Part shown: positions 17,670 through 26,157 of the stretch, piece after piece
Layout: every line of letters starts with the position of its first letter
Position numbering within the stretch: position 1 is the stretch's first letter
DNA from: Pimelobacter simplex
Lineage (GTDB): Bacteria; Actinomycetota; Actinomycetes; Propionibacteriales; Nocardioidaceae
Reading direction: 5' to 3'
Assembly: GCF_024662235.1 (NCBI RefSeq)
Contig: NZ_CP096276.1
Coordinates: 4,278,001 to 4,342,000 of the forward strand
DNA: 64,000 bases
Made by a program: the position numbers and the translations under genes
Notes under the pieces: model-generated
Database searches by the model: none
The model's input: the letters and a program-made list of their open reading frames with translations, nothing else
What the model was told of the DNA's origin: nothing

Positions 17670-18931
17670 GCGACCAGGACGCCCTGCTGGTCGAGCTCGT
17701 CGTGGCCCTCCGGGGTTGCGGCGGGCTCGACCGGCGCGAGCACCCAGTTGGCGACACCCGCCAGGACGACGACCGCGGCCGCGACGATCGGCACGACCAG
17801 CGCGGCGTCGGTGCCGAACCGGTCCGCCAGACCGCCGGTGACCGCCGAGGCGGTGGACTGCCCGACGATCACGGCCGAGCCGAGGATCGTCATCACGGTC
17901 GCCGAGCGCCCGATCGGGCTGCGGACCGCGCCGAGGCTGTACTGGGTGACCATCGTCGGGCCGATGCCGCAGCCGATCACCAGCAGCACCAGGCACATCC
18001 CGAGCACCGACGACGCCAGCGGCAGCAGCAGCGCACCGGCCAGCATGGTCAGCGCGAACACCAGCCACCGCGCACGCAGCGAGAAGGACGACGGGAACAG
18101 CGCCACGCCCAGCGCCAGCGACGCGGAGCCGATGCCCATGACGCCGTACACGAGGCCGGCGGAGGCGGCACTGCCGTGGTCGGCCATGAACGACGTGAGC
18201 GAGGTCAGCATCGAGCCGAAGAACAGCCCCACGCCGAAGATGCCCGCCACCACGGCCAGCAGCGCCGGCCGGGTCAGCTCGCGCACGGGCGCGGGGACGA
18301 TCGCCTGCTCGCCGTGGCCGGCCGCGAGGGCGGCGGACGGGTGCAGCGCGAACGCCGAGACGAACACCAGGGTCAGCACTGCCGCACCGGCGACGGGGGC
18401 CCACGGGTCGAGCGTCGTACCGAGGATGCCGACGACGAACGGGCCCACGATGAAGACGATCTCGTCGGCCGCCGACTCGTACGCCATGGTCGCGTCGAAC
18501 GTGCGCGAACGACGTCCCGGCGCGATCTTGGAGCCGATGATCTGGACCAGCCGGCTGCGCGACATCGGCGCGATCTGCGGCGCGCTCGCCCCGACCAGGA
18601 ACGCCACCGCCAGCACCGCGACGCCCGGCAGCGGGCTGTAGACCACCCACGCCATGAGCGCCAGCGCCGACGCCGACGCGACGCCGCTCGCCAGCAGCAC
18701 CCGCCGCTGCCCGTAGCGATCGGCCGCAGCCCCCAGCAGCGGACCCACGCACGCCGCACCCAGCCCGACCAGCGCCGAGTTGAGGCCACCGAAGGCCAGC
18801 GAGTCGCGACCGGCGACCACCAGGGTGAGCACCCCGACGACCATCATCGCGTAGGGCAGCCGCGCCACGAGCGCGATCGGGAAGTACGACGGACCGGTGG
18901 CCCGGACCAGAGAAGGCGCGTGATCGCTCAT
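17666..18931 (-). CDS. Major facilitator superfamily transporter
   Basis: A 421-residue integral membrane protein with about 12 hydrophobic segments. Landmarks are the loop GAAADRYGQRRVLL between helices 2 and 3 (the MFS D-R-x-G-R/Q motif) and long Val/Leu/Ala-rich helices throughout, plus a short charged tail. ATG 18931 (SDHAPSLVRATGPSYFP) was chosen since upstream codons are not membrane-like and cross the promoter region. It could export or import an aromatic compound handled by the hydroxylase pair it faces, or be an unrelated efflux pump; substrate is not readable. Confidence 0.9.
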   Translation of the reverse strand: MSDHAPSLVRATGPSYFPIALVARLPYAMMVVGVLTLVVAGRDSLAFGGLNSALVGLGAACVGPLLGAAADRYGQRRVLLASGVASASALALMAWVVYSPLPGVAVLAVAFLVGASAPQIAPMSRSRLVQIIGSKIAPGRRSRTFDATMAYESAADEIVFIVGPFVVGILGTTLDPWAPVAGAAVLTLVFVSAFALHPSAALAAGHGEQAIVPAPVRELTRPALLAVVAGIFGVGLFFGSMLTSLTSFMADHGSAASAGLVYGVMGIGSASLALGVALFPSSFSLRARWLVFALTMLAGALLLPLASSVLGMCLVLLVIGCGIGPTMVTQYSLGAVRSPIGRSATVMTILGSAVIVGQSTASAVTGGLADRFGTDAALVVPIVAAAVVVLAGVANWVLAPVEPAATPEGHDELDQQGVLVA

Positions 18932-19088
18932 GACCTCGACTCCAAGGGGTGGAACGGTGCCGCCTTGGACCGCCGGTCTTGCTCCGGCGCGAGGTAGATG
19001 CACCCACGGATGGGAACTACTCCGTCCAGGGTACGCCTGCGTGTCGCCCGCCAGCCAATCCCCGGACGGACTCGCTAGGGTCCGGGGT

Positions 19089-19586
19089 ATGAGCACGCAG
19101 CCGACGTACGACCAGCTCGCCCCGCTGCCCGCCTTCGCGGTCCAGCCGGTCCCCAGCGCCTTCGAGGACAGCAACGGCTTCCTCAACGTGCGCCACTACC
19201 TCGGCATCGGCAGCGAGGGCCTCGACGAGTCGCTCTACGACCTCGGCATCCCGTTCAACTGGCCGGTCCTCACCGGCTTCGCCTGCCTGTCCGCCGAGCA
19301 CCACCTGACCTACCTGCACGAGCTGCGCACCGGCGACGAGATGTCCGTCCGGGTCCGCCTCCTCGGCCGCGCCGAGCGCGCCGCCCACGCCCAGGTCTAC
19401 GTCCTCGACGACACCAACGGCCGCGTCGCGTGCGTCTTCGAGGAGATCTTCCTCTGCGTCCGCCTCGAGGACCGCAAGACCGCGGCCTGGCCCGAGGACA
19501 TCGCCAAGGGCCTCGACCAGCGCATCGCCGAGCACGCCGACCTCCCCTGGGCCCCGGTCACCTCGGGCTCCCTCGCCCTCCGCTGA
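19089..19586 (+). CDS. Thioesterase-family (hotdog fold) protein
   Basis: A 165-residue protein resembling 4-hydroxybenzoyl-CoA-type acyl-CoA thioesterases: NGFLNVRHYLGIGSEGLDE (the N-terminal N.R.Y segment), FACLSAEHHLTYLHELRTGDEMSVRVRLLG and CVFEEIFLCVRL. It would hydrolyse an acyl-CoA in the cytoplasm. The ATG follows a TAGGGT-like -10 hexamer closely, so the transcript leader may be very short. It stands alone, divergent from the MFS gene and convergent with the GH16 gene. Substrate unknown. Confidence 0.82.
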   Translation: MSTQPTYDQLAPLPAFAVQPVPSAFEDSNGFLNVRHYLGIGSEGLDESLYDLGIPFNWPVLTGFACLSAEHHLTYLHELRTGDEMSVRVRLLGRAERAAHAQVYVLDDTNGRVACVFEEIFLCVRLEDRKTAAWPEDIAKGLDQRIAEHADLPWAPVTSGSLALR

Positions 19587-19596
19587 TCCCCCACCC

Positions 19597-19714
19597 CGGC
19601 GAAGGGGCACGTTCCGGCGCTCGAGGGAGCACGCTTCCGCCCCGGCCTGCCGCTTCGTGCGCCCTCGGCCGCCGGTTCTCGCTCCTTCGCCCGCCGGTTC
19701 GTGCCCCTTCGGCG
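19597..19714. repeat. Array of five degenerate 21-27 bp units in two orientations
   Basis: Between the convergent thioesterase and GH16 genes. Units at about 19597-19619 and 19618-19641 read forward; those at 19644-19670, 19671-19691 and 19692-19714 read reversed. In a common orientation they approximate GCGAAGGGGCACGAACCGGCG. The outermost units form an imperfect inverted repeat that would fold into a long hairpin and could act as a bidirectional terminator. No gene is visible in this 137-base gap. Confidence 0.7.
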
Positions 19715-19723
19715 GGGGGTGGG

Positions 19724-20641
19724 CTACTTCCAGACGCGGACCCAGTCGACGGTCATCGTCGCCGAGGTGGGGGTCTGGGCGGTGATGGCGTTCCAGGCGC
19801 CGCCGAAGACCTGGGTCAGGACGACGTAGAACGGCTGGTCGAAGGGCTGCGGGGCGGTGAGGGGCGAGGCCGGGGTCCAGGTGTGGGTGTAGCAGACCCG
19901 GTTGTCGTAGAGGAAGCGCATCGAGGTCGGCGTCCACTCCACCGCGTAGCGGTGGAACTGGGAGGTCGCCAGTATCCGGCAGTTGTAGCCGGTGCTCAGG
20001 CGGGTGTCCTCGCCGGCGTAGTGCACCGACGGGTAGACCCGGGAGGCGTCGGCGCTGAACCACTCGGCGACGTCGACCTCGCCGGAGTTCGGCCAGCCGC
20101 CGTAGGTGTGCTTCTGGGGGTAGAGCCAGAGCGCGGAGTGGATGCCGGTGATCGTCGTCGCCGGCATCTTGGCGCGGAACTCGAAGCGGCCGTAGGTCTG
20201 GTTGAACAGCCCGTAGCTGCCGATCGTGGCGGCCGTGCGCTCGGTCGTGTACGTGCCGAACGGGCTCTGGCACTGGAAGTACGACGACTCCTTGCGCGAG
20301 GTCAGCAGGAGCTGCCCGCCGCTGACCCGGACGTTGTTGGGGTTGTTGACGTAGCAGCCCTTGCCGAGCGCGCTGATCCCGGTGACGGCGGTCTCCTGGA
20401 CCACCCACTTGGTCATGTCGAGCGCGGTCCCGTTGAAGTCGTCGTCGAACGAGCAGGTGTAGCGGCCGCCGCCCGTCTTGACCGGGCGCTCGCCTCCGCA
20501 CGTGGGCGCCTTGGTCGTGGCCGGGGCCGCCGCAAAGGTCACCGGTACGACGGCCGGCGGGGCGCTGCTGACCACCGGCGCGAGCGCCGCGGTGGCCACG
20601 GCGGCGGTCCCGACGGCGCACAGAAGTCGAAGACGGAGCAT
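19724..20641 (-). CDS. Secreted glycoside hydrolase family 16 protein
   Basis: A 305-residue extracellular beta-glucanase-type enzyme. An N-terminal signal peptide (MLRLRLLCAVGTAAVATAAL, then an Ala/Pro-rich cleavage region ending near residue 40) precedes a single GH16 domain. The catalytic motif GEVDVAEW gives nucleophile Glu188, helper Asp190 and acid/base Glu193. Supporting blocks are YGRFEFRAKMP, HSALWLYPQ and a C-terminal MTVDWVRVWK strand. Laminarin, lichenin or agar-type glucans are possible; GH16 subfamily cannot be decided by eye. ATG 20641 is the start that yields a proper signal peptide. No carbohydrate-binding module is attached. Confidence 0.93.
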   Translation of the reverse strand: MLRLRLLCAVGTAAVATAALAPVVSSAPPAVVPVTFAAAPATTKAPTCGGERPVKTGGGRYTCSFDDDFNGTALDMTKWVVQETAVTGISALGKGCYVNNPNNVRVSGGQLLLTSRKESSYFQCQSPFGTYTTERTAATIGSYGLFNQTYGRFEFRAKMPATTITGIHSALWLYPQKHTYGGWPNSGEVDVAEWFSADASRVYPSVHYAGEDTRLSTGYNCRILATSQFHRYAVEWTPTSMRFLYDNRVCYTHTWTPASPLTAPQPFDQPFYVVLTQVFGGAWNAITAQTPTSATMTVDWVRVWK

Positions 20642-20843
20642 GACGACCCTTTCTCTCCCCCAGCAGCGATCCGGCCGAGCCTGACGGCTTCCCATGCGGC
20701 CGGATCACGGGGTCGACGCCGATCCTTGCGTAAAGAACTGCGCGCTGGCTAGAGGGAACTGGTCCGAAGGGAGTGGTACGAACGGACTATGCCGCAGGCA
20801 GCGACCGTCAGCCCCGCCCCGGCCCGTGACCTAGCCTGAACCG
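20642..20843. other. Divergent intergenic region, no gene found
   Basis: About 200 bases between the GH16 gene and the BtuF-like gene. It should hold both promoters; a TAGCCT hexamer lies 7 bases before the BtuF-like GTG. I looked for a cobalamin riboswitch and saw no B12-box-like sequence. Confidence 0.5.
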
Positions 20844-21629
20844 GTGAGCGGCACCCCTGCGACCCCCGTCGACGACCTGGGCGACGCGGTCCCCCTGACC
20901 GCCCCGGCAGCCCGGATCGTCTCCCTCGTCCCGTCGATCACCGAGGCCCTCGCCCGCGACGTCCCCGAGCGCCTGGTCGGCGCGACCGACTGGTGCACCC
21001 ACCCCGCCGACCTCGACGTACGACGCGTGCGGGGCACCAAGAACCCGGACCTCGCCGCGATCCGCGCGCTCGCCCCCGACCTGGTCGTGGCCAACAAGGA
21101 GGAGAACCGCGAGCTCGACGTCCGCCGCCTGCGCGAGTCGGGGGTCGCGGTGTGGGTGACCGACATCGAGACGGTGCCGCAGGCGCTCACCTCCCTCGAC
21201 CGCCTGTACGACGGCCCGCTGGCCCACGCCCACCCGGACTGGCTGCGCCAGGCCCGTGAGCGCTGGGACCGGCCGCTGCCGCCGAGCCGCGGGCGGGTCG
21301 TCGTACCGATCTGGCGGGACCCGTGGATGGTGGTCGGCCCGCGCACCTACACCGGCGACCTGCTGCGCCGGCTCGGCTGGACCAACGCCTTCGACGACGG
21401 CGCCGAGCGCTACCCCCACGTCGAGCTCGCCGCGCTGGACCGCGACGACGTCGACCTGGTGCTGCTGCCCGACGAGCCCTACGTGTTCACCGCCGAGGAC
21501 GGGCCCGAGGCGTTCACCCGGGTGCCGACCGAGCTGGTGTCGGGCCGGCTGCTGACCTGGTACGGCCCGGCCATGGTCGCGGCGCACGACGAGCTCGCCC
21601 GCCTGGGGGCAGGCCGCTCGGGGATGTAG
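20844..21629 (+). CDS. Helical-backbone metal receptor / BtuF-like substrate-binding protein
   Basis: A 261-residue periplasmic-binding-protein-like domain: ARIVSLVPSITEAL, LVGATDWCTHPADL, RGTKNPDLAAIRALAPDLVVANKEENRELD and YTGDLLRRLGWTNAF match the BtuF/FecB superfamily, which binds cobalamin or metal chelates. It has neither signal peptide nor lipobox, so it would be cytoplasmic and is not a normal transporter component; no ABC permease or ATPase is adjacent. Such signal-less copies recur in Actinomycetota and their function is not settled. GTG 20844 is the only start giving full length. Confidence 0.85.
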   Translation: MSGTPATPVDDLGDAVPLTAPAARIVSLVPSITEALARDVPERLVGATDWCTHPADLDVRRVRGTKNPDLAAIRALAPDLVVANKEENRELDVRRLRESGVAVWVTDIETVPQALTSLDRLYDGPLAHAHPDWLRQARERWDRPLPPSRGRVVVPIWRDPWMVVGPRTYTGDLLRRLGWTNAFDDGAERYPHVELAALDRDDVDLVLLPDEPYVFTAEDGPEAFTRVPTELVSGRLLTWYGPAMVAAHDELARLGAGRSGM

Positions 21630-21707
21630 TGGCGATCACAGCCCAGGTCACCGACTCGTAACCGTCGAGCGGCCGCGCAGAAACCTGCGCCGCGCAGGCT
21701 GGACGAC

Positions 21708-21878
21708 ATGAACAACATCGAGGAGCTGAACCCCGAGGACCGCACCGTCGCCCGTCGTGCCGCGCTCCGCAACCGGCACGCGGCCGGCCTGTCCCGCCTG
21801 ATGGAGGAGCGCGGCGACCTGCGCGGCGTGCACCCGCTCGCCGACTTCGTCGACGACTCCCTGCGCTGGACCGCCTGA
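21708..21878 (+). CDS. Small conserved-looking protein, 56 residues
   Basis: An ATG-started frame of 56 residues (MNNIEELNPEDRTVARRAAL at its start), highly charged and likely helical, with no membrane segment and no Cys. Codon third positions are GC-rich as in real genes here. The preceding ribosome-binding site is weak. It stands alone between the BtuF-like gene and a convergent ATPase gene, ends at the first stop of a 16-base tandem repeat and is followed by a strong hairpin, which supports a real transcription unit. Function not recognised. Confidence 0.55.
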   Translation: MNNIEELNPEDRTVARRAALRNRHAAGLSRLMEERGDLRGVHPLADFVDDSLRWTA

Positions 21879-21907
21879 CCACCTGGCTGGCTGACCACCT
21901 GGCTGCC
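21876..21907 (+). repeat. 16-bp tandem repeat starting at a stop codon
   Basis: TGACCACCTGGCTGGC then TGACCACCTGGCTGCC, followed by a third TGACC at 21908. Because 16 is not a multiple of three, the TGA triplets at 21876, 21892 and 21908 fall in all three reading frames. Confidence 0.85.
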
Positions 21908-21936
21908 TGACCGACCCACCGTCCACTTCCCCCGAT

Positions 21937-21973
21937 CGCCGGTCCGGCTCGTCACGCACGAGCCGGGCCGGCG
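21937..21973. terminator. Strong bidirectional hairpin terminator
   Basis: A 16-base stem with one mismatch (left arm CGCCGGTCCGGCTCGT, loop CACGC) in the 103-base gap between the small plus-strand gene and the convergent HerA-like gene. It lies 8 bases from the latter's stop. Confidence 0.75.
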
Positions 21974-21981
21974 GTGGTGCG

Positions 21982-23685
21982 TCAGCGGCGGCGGCGCGCC
22001 GTACCGAACATGCCGCGCGCGATCTCGGCCGCCGCGGTGCGCATGAACTGCTTGAAGGCCGAGGACTTCACGACGTCCTTGACGATCTCGCCGGCCCCGC
22101 CGCCGTCGTCCTTCTTGGCCTTGGGCGCGGACTTGCCCGTGCTCTTGCCGGCCGGCGCGGACTTGGCCGCCTCGGCCGCCTCGGCCGCCTTGGCGCCGTC
22201 CTCGAGCTTCTTGGCGAGGATCTCACGGGCCGACTCGCGGTCGATCACGTCGGCGTACTTGGTGGCCCGGGGGCTGGCCTTGACCGTGGCCTCCATCGAC
22301 GCGGTGGTGCTGGGCGCCATCAGCGACTCGGGCGCGCGCAGCCGGGTCCAGGCGACGGGCGTCGGCGCGCCCTTCTCGCCCATGACGGTCACGATCGCCT
22401 CGCCGATGCCGAGCGTGGTGATCACCTCGCCGAGGTCGGCGTACGCGCTCTTGGGGTAGGTGTTGACGGTCGCCTTGAGCGCCTTGGCGTCGTTGGGCGT
22501 GTGGGCGCGGAGCTGGTGCTGGATCCGCGAGCCGAGCTGGGCCAGGACGTCGTCCGGTACGTCGGTCGGGCTCTGCGTCACGAAGAAGACGCCGACCCCC
22601 TTGGACCGGATGAGCCGCACCGTCTGGGCGATCGACTCGAGGAACGGCTTGGAGGCGTCCTTGAACAGCAGGTGCGCCTCGTCGAAGAAGAACACCAGCT
22701 TGGGCTGGTCCACGTCGCCCACCTCGGGCAGGTCGTGGAAGAGGTCGGCGAGGAGCCACATCAGGAACGTCGAGAAGATCGCCGGGCGGTCCTGGAGGTT
22801 CGGCAGCTCGACGAGGTTGATCAGCCCGCGCCCGTCGGCCGCCTGCTGGAGCAGGTCGGCGGAGTCGAACTCGGGCTCACCGAAGAACGCCTCGGCGCCC
22901 TGGTCGGCGAACCCGATCAGCTCGCGCAGGATCACGCCCGCGGTCGCCGACGAGAGCCCGCCGAGCTCCTTGAGGTCGGCCTTGCCCTCGTCGCTGGTCA
23001 GGTGCTGGACGACGGCGCGCAGGTCGGACAGGTCGAGCAGCGGCAGGCCCTGCTTGTCGGCGTAGTGGAAGACCAGGCCCAGGCTGGACTCCTGGGTGTC
23101 GTTGAGCCCCAGCACCCGGCTCAGCAGGATCGGCCCGAAGGACGTCACGGTCACCCGGATCGGGATGCCGATCCCCTGGCCGCCCAGCGCGTAGTACTCC
23201 ACCGGGAAGCCGGTCGCCGTCCACTCCTGGCCCACCGACTTGGTACGGGCCAGCAGCTTGTCGTTGGCCTCGCCGGCGGTCGCCAGGCCGGACAGGTCGC
23301 CCTTGATGTCGGCCGCGAAGACCGGGACGCCGGCCGCGCTGAGCTGCTCGGCGAGCAGCTGGAGGGTCTTGGTCTTGCCGGTACCGGTGGCGCCGGCCAC
23401 CAGGCCGTGCCGGTTGAGCATCGCGAGCGGGATCCGGATGGTGCTGCCGGTCAGCTCGTCGGGACCGGCCATCAGCCCGCCGAGCTCGAGGGCCGGGCCC
23501 TCGAAGGCGTAGCCGGGCGCGATCGCCTGCTCGATCGGGTTGGTGCTCGCGGGCGCGGTCTCAGGCGCGGTCTCAGGCGCGGCGGCCGGCGCGGTCTCGG
23601 GCGCGGCGGCCGGTGCGGTCTCGGGCGCGGCGGCGGGTGCGGTCTCAGGTGCTGCGTCGGGAGTGGGCGTCTGCTCCTGGGTCAT
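21982..23685 (-). CDS. HerA-like ATPase (DUF853 family)
   Basis: A 567-residue P-loop ATPase of the HerA/VirB4-like class. Walker A is HGLVAGATGTGKTKTLQ (about residues 93-109) and Walker B is LVFFFDEAHLLF, followed by the arginine-containing QTVRLIRSKGVGVFFVTQSP. Residues 10-48 are an Ala-Pro-Glu-Thr repeat, and the tail (after about 500) is Lys/Ala-rich and likely disordered. ATG 23685 was picked because it directly precedes the low-complexity linker and removes an unrelated 14-codon leader. The family couples ATP hydrolysis to DNA or protein translocation; a specific role is not known. It stands alone. Confidence 0.9.
   Translation of the reverse strand: MTQEQTPTPDAAPETAPAAAPETAPAAAPETAPAAAPETAPETAPASTNPIEQAIAPGYAFEGPALELGGLMAGPDELTGSTIRIPLAMLNRHGLVAGATGTGKTKTLQLLAEQLSAAGVPVFAADIKGDLSGLATAGEANDKLLARTKSVGQEWTATGFPVEYYALGGQGIGIPIRVTVTSFGPILLSRVLGLNDTQESSLGLVFHYADKQGLPLLDLSDLRAVVQHLTSDEGKADLKELGGLSSATAGVILRELIGFADQGAEAFFGEPEFDSADLLQQAADGRGLINLVELPNLQDRPAIFSTFLMWLLADLFHDLPEVGDVDQPKLVFFFDEAHLLFKDASKPFLESIAQTVRLIRSKGVGVFFVTQSPTDVPDDVLAQLGSRIQHQLRAHTPNDAKALKATVNTYPKSAYADLGEVITTLGIGEAIVTVMGEKGAPTPVAWTRLRAPESLMAPSTTASMEATVKASPRATKYADVIDRESAREILAKKLEDGAKAAEAAEAAKSAPAGKSTGKSAPKAKKDDGGGAGEIVKDVVKSSAFKQFMRTAAAEIARGMFGTARRRR
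23549..23660. repeat. 24-bp coding repeats in the HerA-like gene
   Basis: Tandem units of about 24 bases encoding the repeated octapeptide APETAPAA near the N-terminus of the ATPase. They are in frame, GC-rich and nearly identical, so copy number could vary between strains. Confidence 0.75.
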
Positions 23686-23765
23686 GTGCGGAACTCTAGG
23701 AGATTCCGTGAAGACCGAACATGCCACCGGCGCCTGTCTGCACCCGACCCGTAGACTCCGAAGCC

Positions 23766-24062
23766 GTGATCTTCAAGCGCGTCGGGGACGGTCGTCCCTA
23801 TCCCGACCACGGCCTCACCTCCAAGGGGTGGGCTGCCGTGCCGCCGCGCCAGATCCGTCTCGACCAGCTCGTCACCACCAAGGACACGCTCCAGCTCTCG
23901 TCGCTCCTCGACGAGGACTCGACCTTCTTCGGCGACCTGTTCGCCCACGTGGTGCTGTGGCAGGGCGACTACTACCTCGAGGACGGGCTGCACCGCGCGC
24001 TGCGGGCGGCCCTCCAGCAGCGGCACGTGCTCCACGCCCGCGTGATCCGGATGGAAGGCTGA
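23766..24062 (+). CDS. Small conserved actinobacterial protein, VapB-antitoxin-like in databases
   Basis: A 98-residue soluble protein beginning with GTG (IFKRVGDGRPYPDHGLTSKG). It has a conserved-looking core: RQIRLDQLVTTKDTLQL, LLDEDSTFFGDLFAHVV and YLEDGLHRALRAALQQRHV. From memory, orthologues in Nocardioides-like genomes are labelled VapB-family antitoxin, but no toxin gene is adjacent, so that label is doubtful. It is followed 4 bases later by the LytR_C protein gene, a probable two-gene operon. Function not established. Confidence 0.82.
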   Translation: MIFKRVGDGRPYPDHGLTSKGWAAVPPRQIRLDQLVTTKDTLQLSSLLDEDSTFFGDLFAHVVLWQGDYYLEDGLHRALRAALQQRHVLHARVIRMEG

Positions 24063-24066
24063 CGAC

Positions 24067-24606
24067 GTGGCCCTGGACGTGCGGGAGAACAGCCGCTCCG
24101 CCATCACCCTGGCCGTGCTGGCCGTGCTCTTCCTCGGTGGGGTCATCTGGGCCTGGTCCCAGATCGCCGAGCCGTTCCCCGAGAAGGTCGCCGCGCAGCC
24201 GTGCACCGACACGCTCATCCCGGCCGGGGACGACGTCGCGCCGCCCCAGGTGATGGTGACGGTGCTCAACGCGGGCGGGCCCAACGGGCTGGCGGGCGAC
24301 ACCCTGTCCAAGCTCGAGACCTTCGGCTTCGTCAAGGGCAAGCTCGGCAACGCCCCCGACAAGACCGGCGCCGTAGGTGCGCAGGTGTGGGCGAGCGACC
24401 CCGGCGACCCGGCGGCGCTCCTGCTGGCGTCGTACCTCGGCAAGAACGTCGACATCGTCGACCAGCCCTCGGGCTACCCGGGCGTGACGATCGTCGTCGG
24501 CAAGCGCTTCCAGGGCGTCAAGAAGGGCCAGGACAAGGTCACCGCCCAGAAGGACTCCCACATCTGCACGCCGCCGCTGAGCAGCCAGCCCGACAGCGTC
24601 AGCTGA
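24067..24606 (+). CDS. LytR C-terminal-domain protein, membrane anchored
   Basis: A 179-residue protein with one N-terminal transmembrane helix (AITLAVLAVLFLGGVIWAW, about residues 12-30) and an extracytoplasmic LytR_C domain (VMVTVLNAGGPNGLAGDTLSKLE, GYPGVTIVVGKRF). LytR_C domains accompany LytR-CpsA-Psr cell-wall ligases, but the catalytic LCP domain is absent here. Two Cys residues flank the domain and could pair outside the cell. GTG 24067 starts 4 bases after the upstream stop, suggesting translational coupling. Confidence 0.85.
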   Translation: MALDVRENSRSAITLAVLAVLFLGGVIWAWSQIAEPFPEKVAAQPCTDTLIPAGDDVAPPQVMVTVLNAGGPNGLAGDTLSKLETFGFVKGKLGNAPDKTGAVGAQVWASDPGDPAALLLASYLGKNVDIVDQPSGYPGVTIVVGKRFQGVKKGQDKVTAQKDSHICTPPLSSQPDSVS

Positions 24607-24618
24607 CGGTCCGCGCGC

Positions 24619-26112
24619 TCAGTCGTGCAGCCACTGCGCGAGGCGCCCGCCCGAGCTGACCTGGCGCAACCGGCGCTCGGTGTCCTCGCGGAGCTTGCGC
24701 GGGGTGACCACGATCAGGTCGTCGCCGTGGCGCAGGACGGTACGCCGCTCGGGCACCAGCGTGTGCCCCTCGCGCACCACCATCGCGACGTTGGCGCCGA
24801 GCGGTAGCCGCAGCTCGCCGACCTCGACGCCGTGCATCTTGGACGACGGACTGATCGTGATCTGGAGCAGGTCGGCGGCGACCCGTTCGAGCGGGGCCGC
24901 CTCGACGTCGATCCCCCGCGGCTCCGAGCGCCGCGCCACGCGCAGCAGGCGCGCGGTCAGCGGGAGGGTCGGGCCGGTGATGAGGGTGTCGATGACGACG
25001 AGCACGAAGACGATGTCGAAGAGCCGGGTGGCGCCGTCGACGCCCGCGGCGAGCGGGATCGTGGCCAGGACGATGGGCACCGCGCCGCGCAGGCCGGCCC
25101 AGGAGATGAAGGCCAGCTCGGGCAGCTTCATCGGCTTGACCACCGCGCTGACGAGGACCGACAGCGGACGGGCGAGGAACGTCAGCAGGAGGCCGGCGAC
25201 GACCGCCATGCCGACCGTCGCCCACGAGAGCCGCTCGGGCGAGAGCAGCAGGCCGAGCATGACGAACAGCCCGATCTGGGCGAGCCAGGCCAGGCCTTCG
25301 ACGAACGAGCGGGTGGCCGCGCGGTGCGGGAGGTCGGCATTGCCGAGCACGAGCCCCGCGACGAAGACCGCGGCGAAGCCGCTCGCGTGCACCTCGGCCG
25401 CGGCGCCGTACCCAATGAAGGTCAGGCAGAGCACGGCGATCGGGTAGAGACCGGACGCCGGCAGCGCCACGCGCCGCATCACCCAGGCGCCACCGAAGCC
25501 GGCGGCGAGGCCGATCCCGACGCCGGCGACCAGCTCGTAGACCATGATCCCGGTCGTGCCGAGCAGTCCGTGCTCGCCGACCGCGCCGGACGAGACGAGG
25601 GTGACCAGGACGACGGTCGGGGCGTCGTTGAGGCCGGACTCGGCCTCGAGTGTCCCGGTGATCCGCTTGGGCAGCGGGACCACGCGCAGCACCGAGAACA
25701 CCGCGGCGGCGTCGGTGGGCGAGCAGATCGCCCCGAGCAGGATCGAGAGCTGCCAGGACAGCCCGAGCAGGAAGTGCGCGCCGACAGCGACGACCACGAT
25801 CGAGACGAGCACGCCGAGGGTCGCCAACGACAGCCCCAGCCGCATCGCCGGGCGCGCGTCACGCCAGTTGGTCGTCAGGCCGCCCTCGGCCAGGATCACC
25901 GCCAGCGCGCCGAAGCCGAGCGCGTGCGCGAGCTGGGCGTCCTCGAAGCCGATCCCGAGACCGGCCTCGCCGAGCGCGACACCCATGAGCAGGTACACGA
26001 GGAGGCTGGGGAGACCCAGCCCGAAGGATGCGCGCACCGCCAGCACGGCCAGGAAGGTGACCCCGGCGCCGATCAGCAGGAACATGTCGAGCTGGTGGAC
26101 GTCGAACGTCAA
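24619..26112 (-). CDS. Potassium/proton antiporter, CPA1 type with TrkA-C domain
   Basis: A 497-residue membrane protein: about 12 helices of the Na+/H+ exchanger domain (GLPSLLVYLLMGVALGE, ICSPTDAAAVFSVLR, EAESGLNDAPTVVLVTL with the conserved ND pair, SWAGLRGAVPIVLA) to about residue 390, then a cytosolic TrkA-C-like regulatory domain (MHGVEVGELRLPLGANVAMV, LRHGDDLIVVTP). TTG 26112 is chosen from memory of relatives that begin with the same FDVHQLD stretch; ATG 26085 is the alternative. It would exchange K+ or Na+ for H+ across the membrane. The gene is divergent from the flavoprotein gene across 69 bases. Confidence 0.9.
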   Translation of the reverse strand: MTFDVHQLDMFLLIGAGVTFLAVLAVRASFGLGLPSLLVYLLMGVALGEAGLGIGFEDAQLAHALGFGALAVILAEGGLTTNWRDARPAMRLGLSLATLGVLVSIVVVAVGAHFLLGLSWQLSILLGAICSPTDAAAVFSVLRVVPLPKRITGTLEAESGLNDAPTVVLVTLVSSGAVGEHGLLGTTGIMVYELVAGVGIGLAAGFGGAWVMRRVALPASGLYPIAVLCLTFIGYGAAAEVHASGFAAVFVAGLVLGNADLPHRAATRSFVEGLAWLAQIGLFVMLGLLLSPERLSWATVGMAVVAGLLLTFLARPLSVLVSAVVKPMKLPELAFISWAGLRGAVPIVLATIPLAAGVDGATRLFDIVFVLVVIDTLITGPTLPLTARLLRVARRSEPRGIDVEAAPLERVAADLLQITISPSSKMHGVEVGELRLPLGANVAMVVREGHTLVPERRTVLRHGDDLIVVTPRKLREDTERRLRQVSSGGRLAQWLHD

Positions 26113-26157
26113 GAGGCAACTCGGCTTTCGTCGGGTGGCGGGACCGTAGTCTATCGG

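Noticed and set aside
20642..20843. Cobalamin riboswitch ahead of the BtuF-like gene
   Set aside because: No B12-box-like sequence or long structured leader is seen, and the GTG lies very close to a likely -10.
23549..23660. Possible CRISPR-like repeat
   Set aside because: The units are contiguous, in frame and code for the APETAPAA linker of the HerA-like ATPase; there are no spacers.
23766..24062. VapBC toxin-antitoxin system
   Set aside because: A VapB-like label is plausible for this protein from memory, but no PIN-domain toxin gene is adjacent; the neighbours are a LytR_C protein and a HerA-like ATPase.
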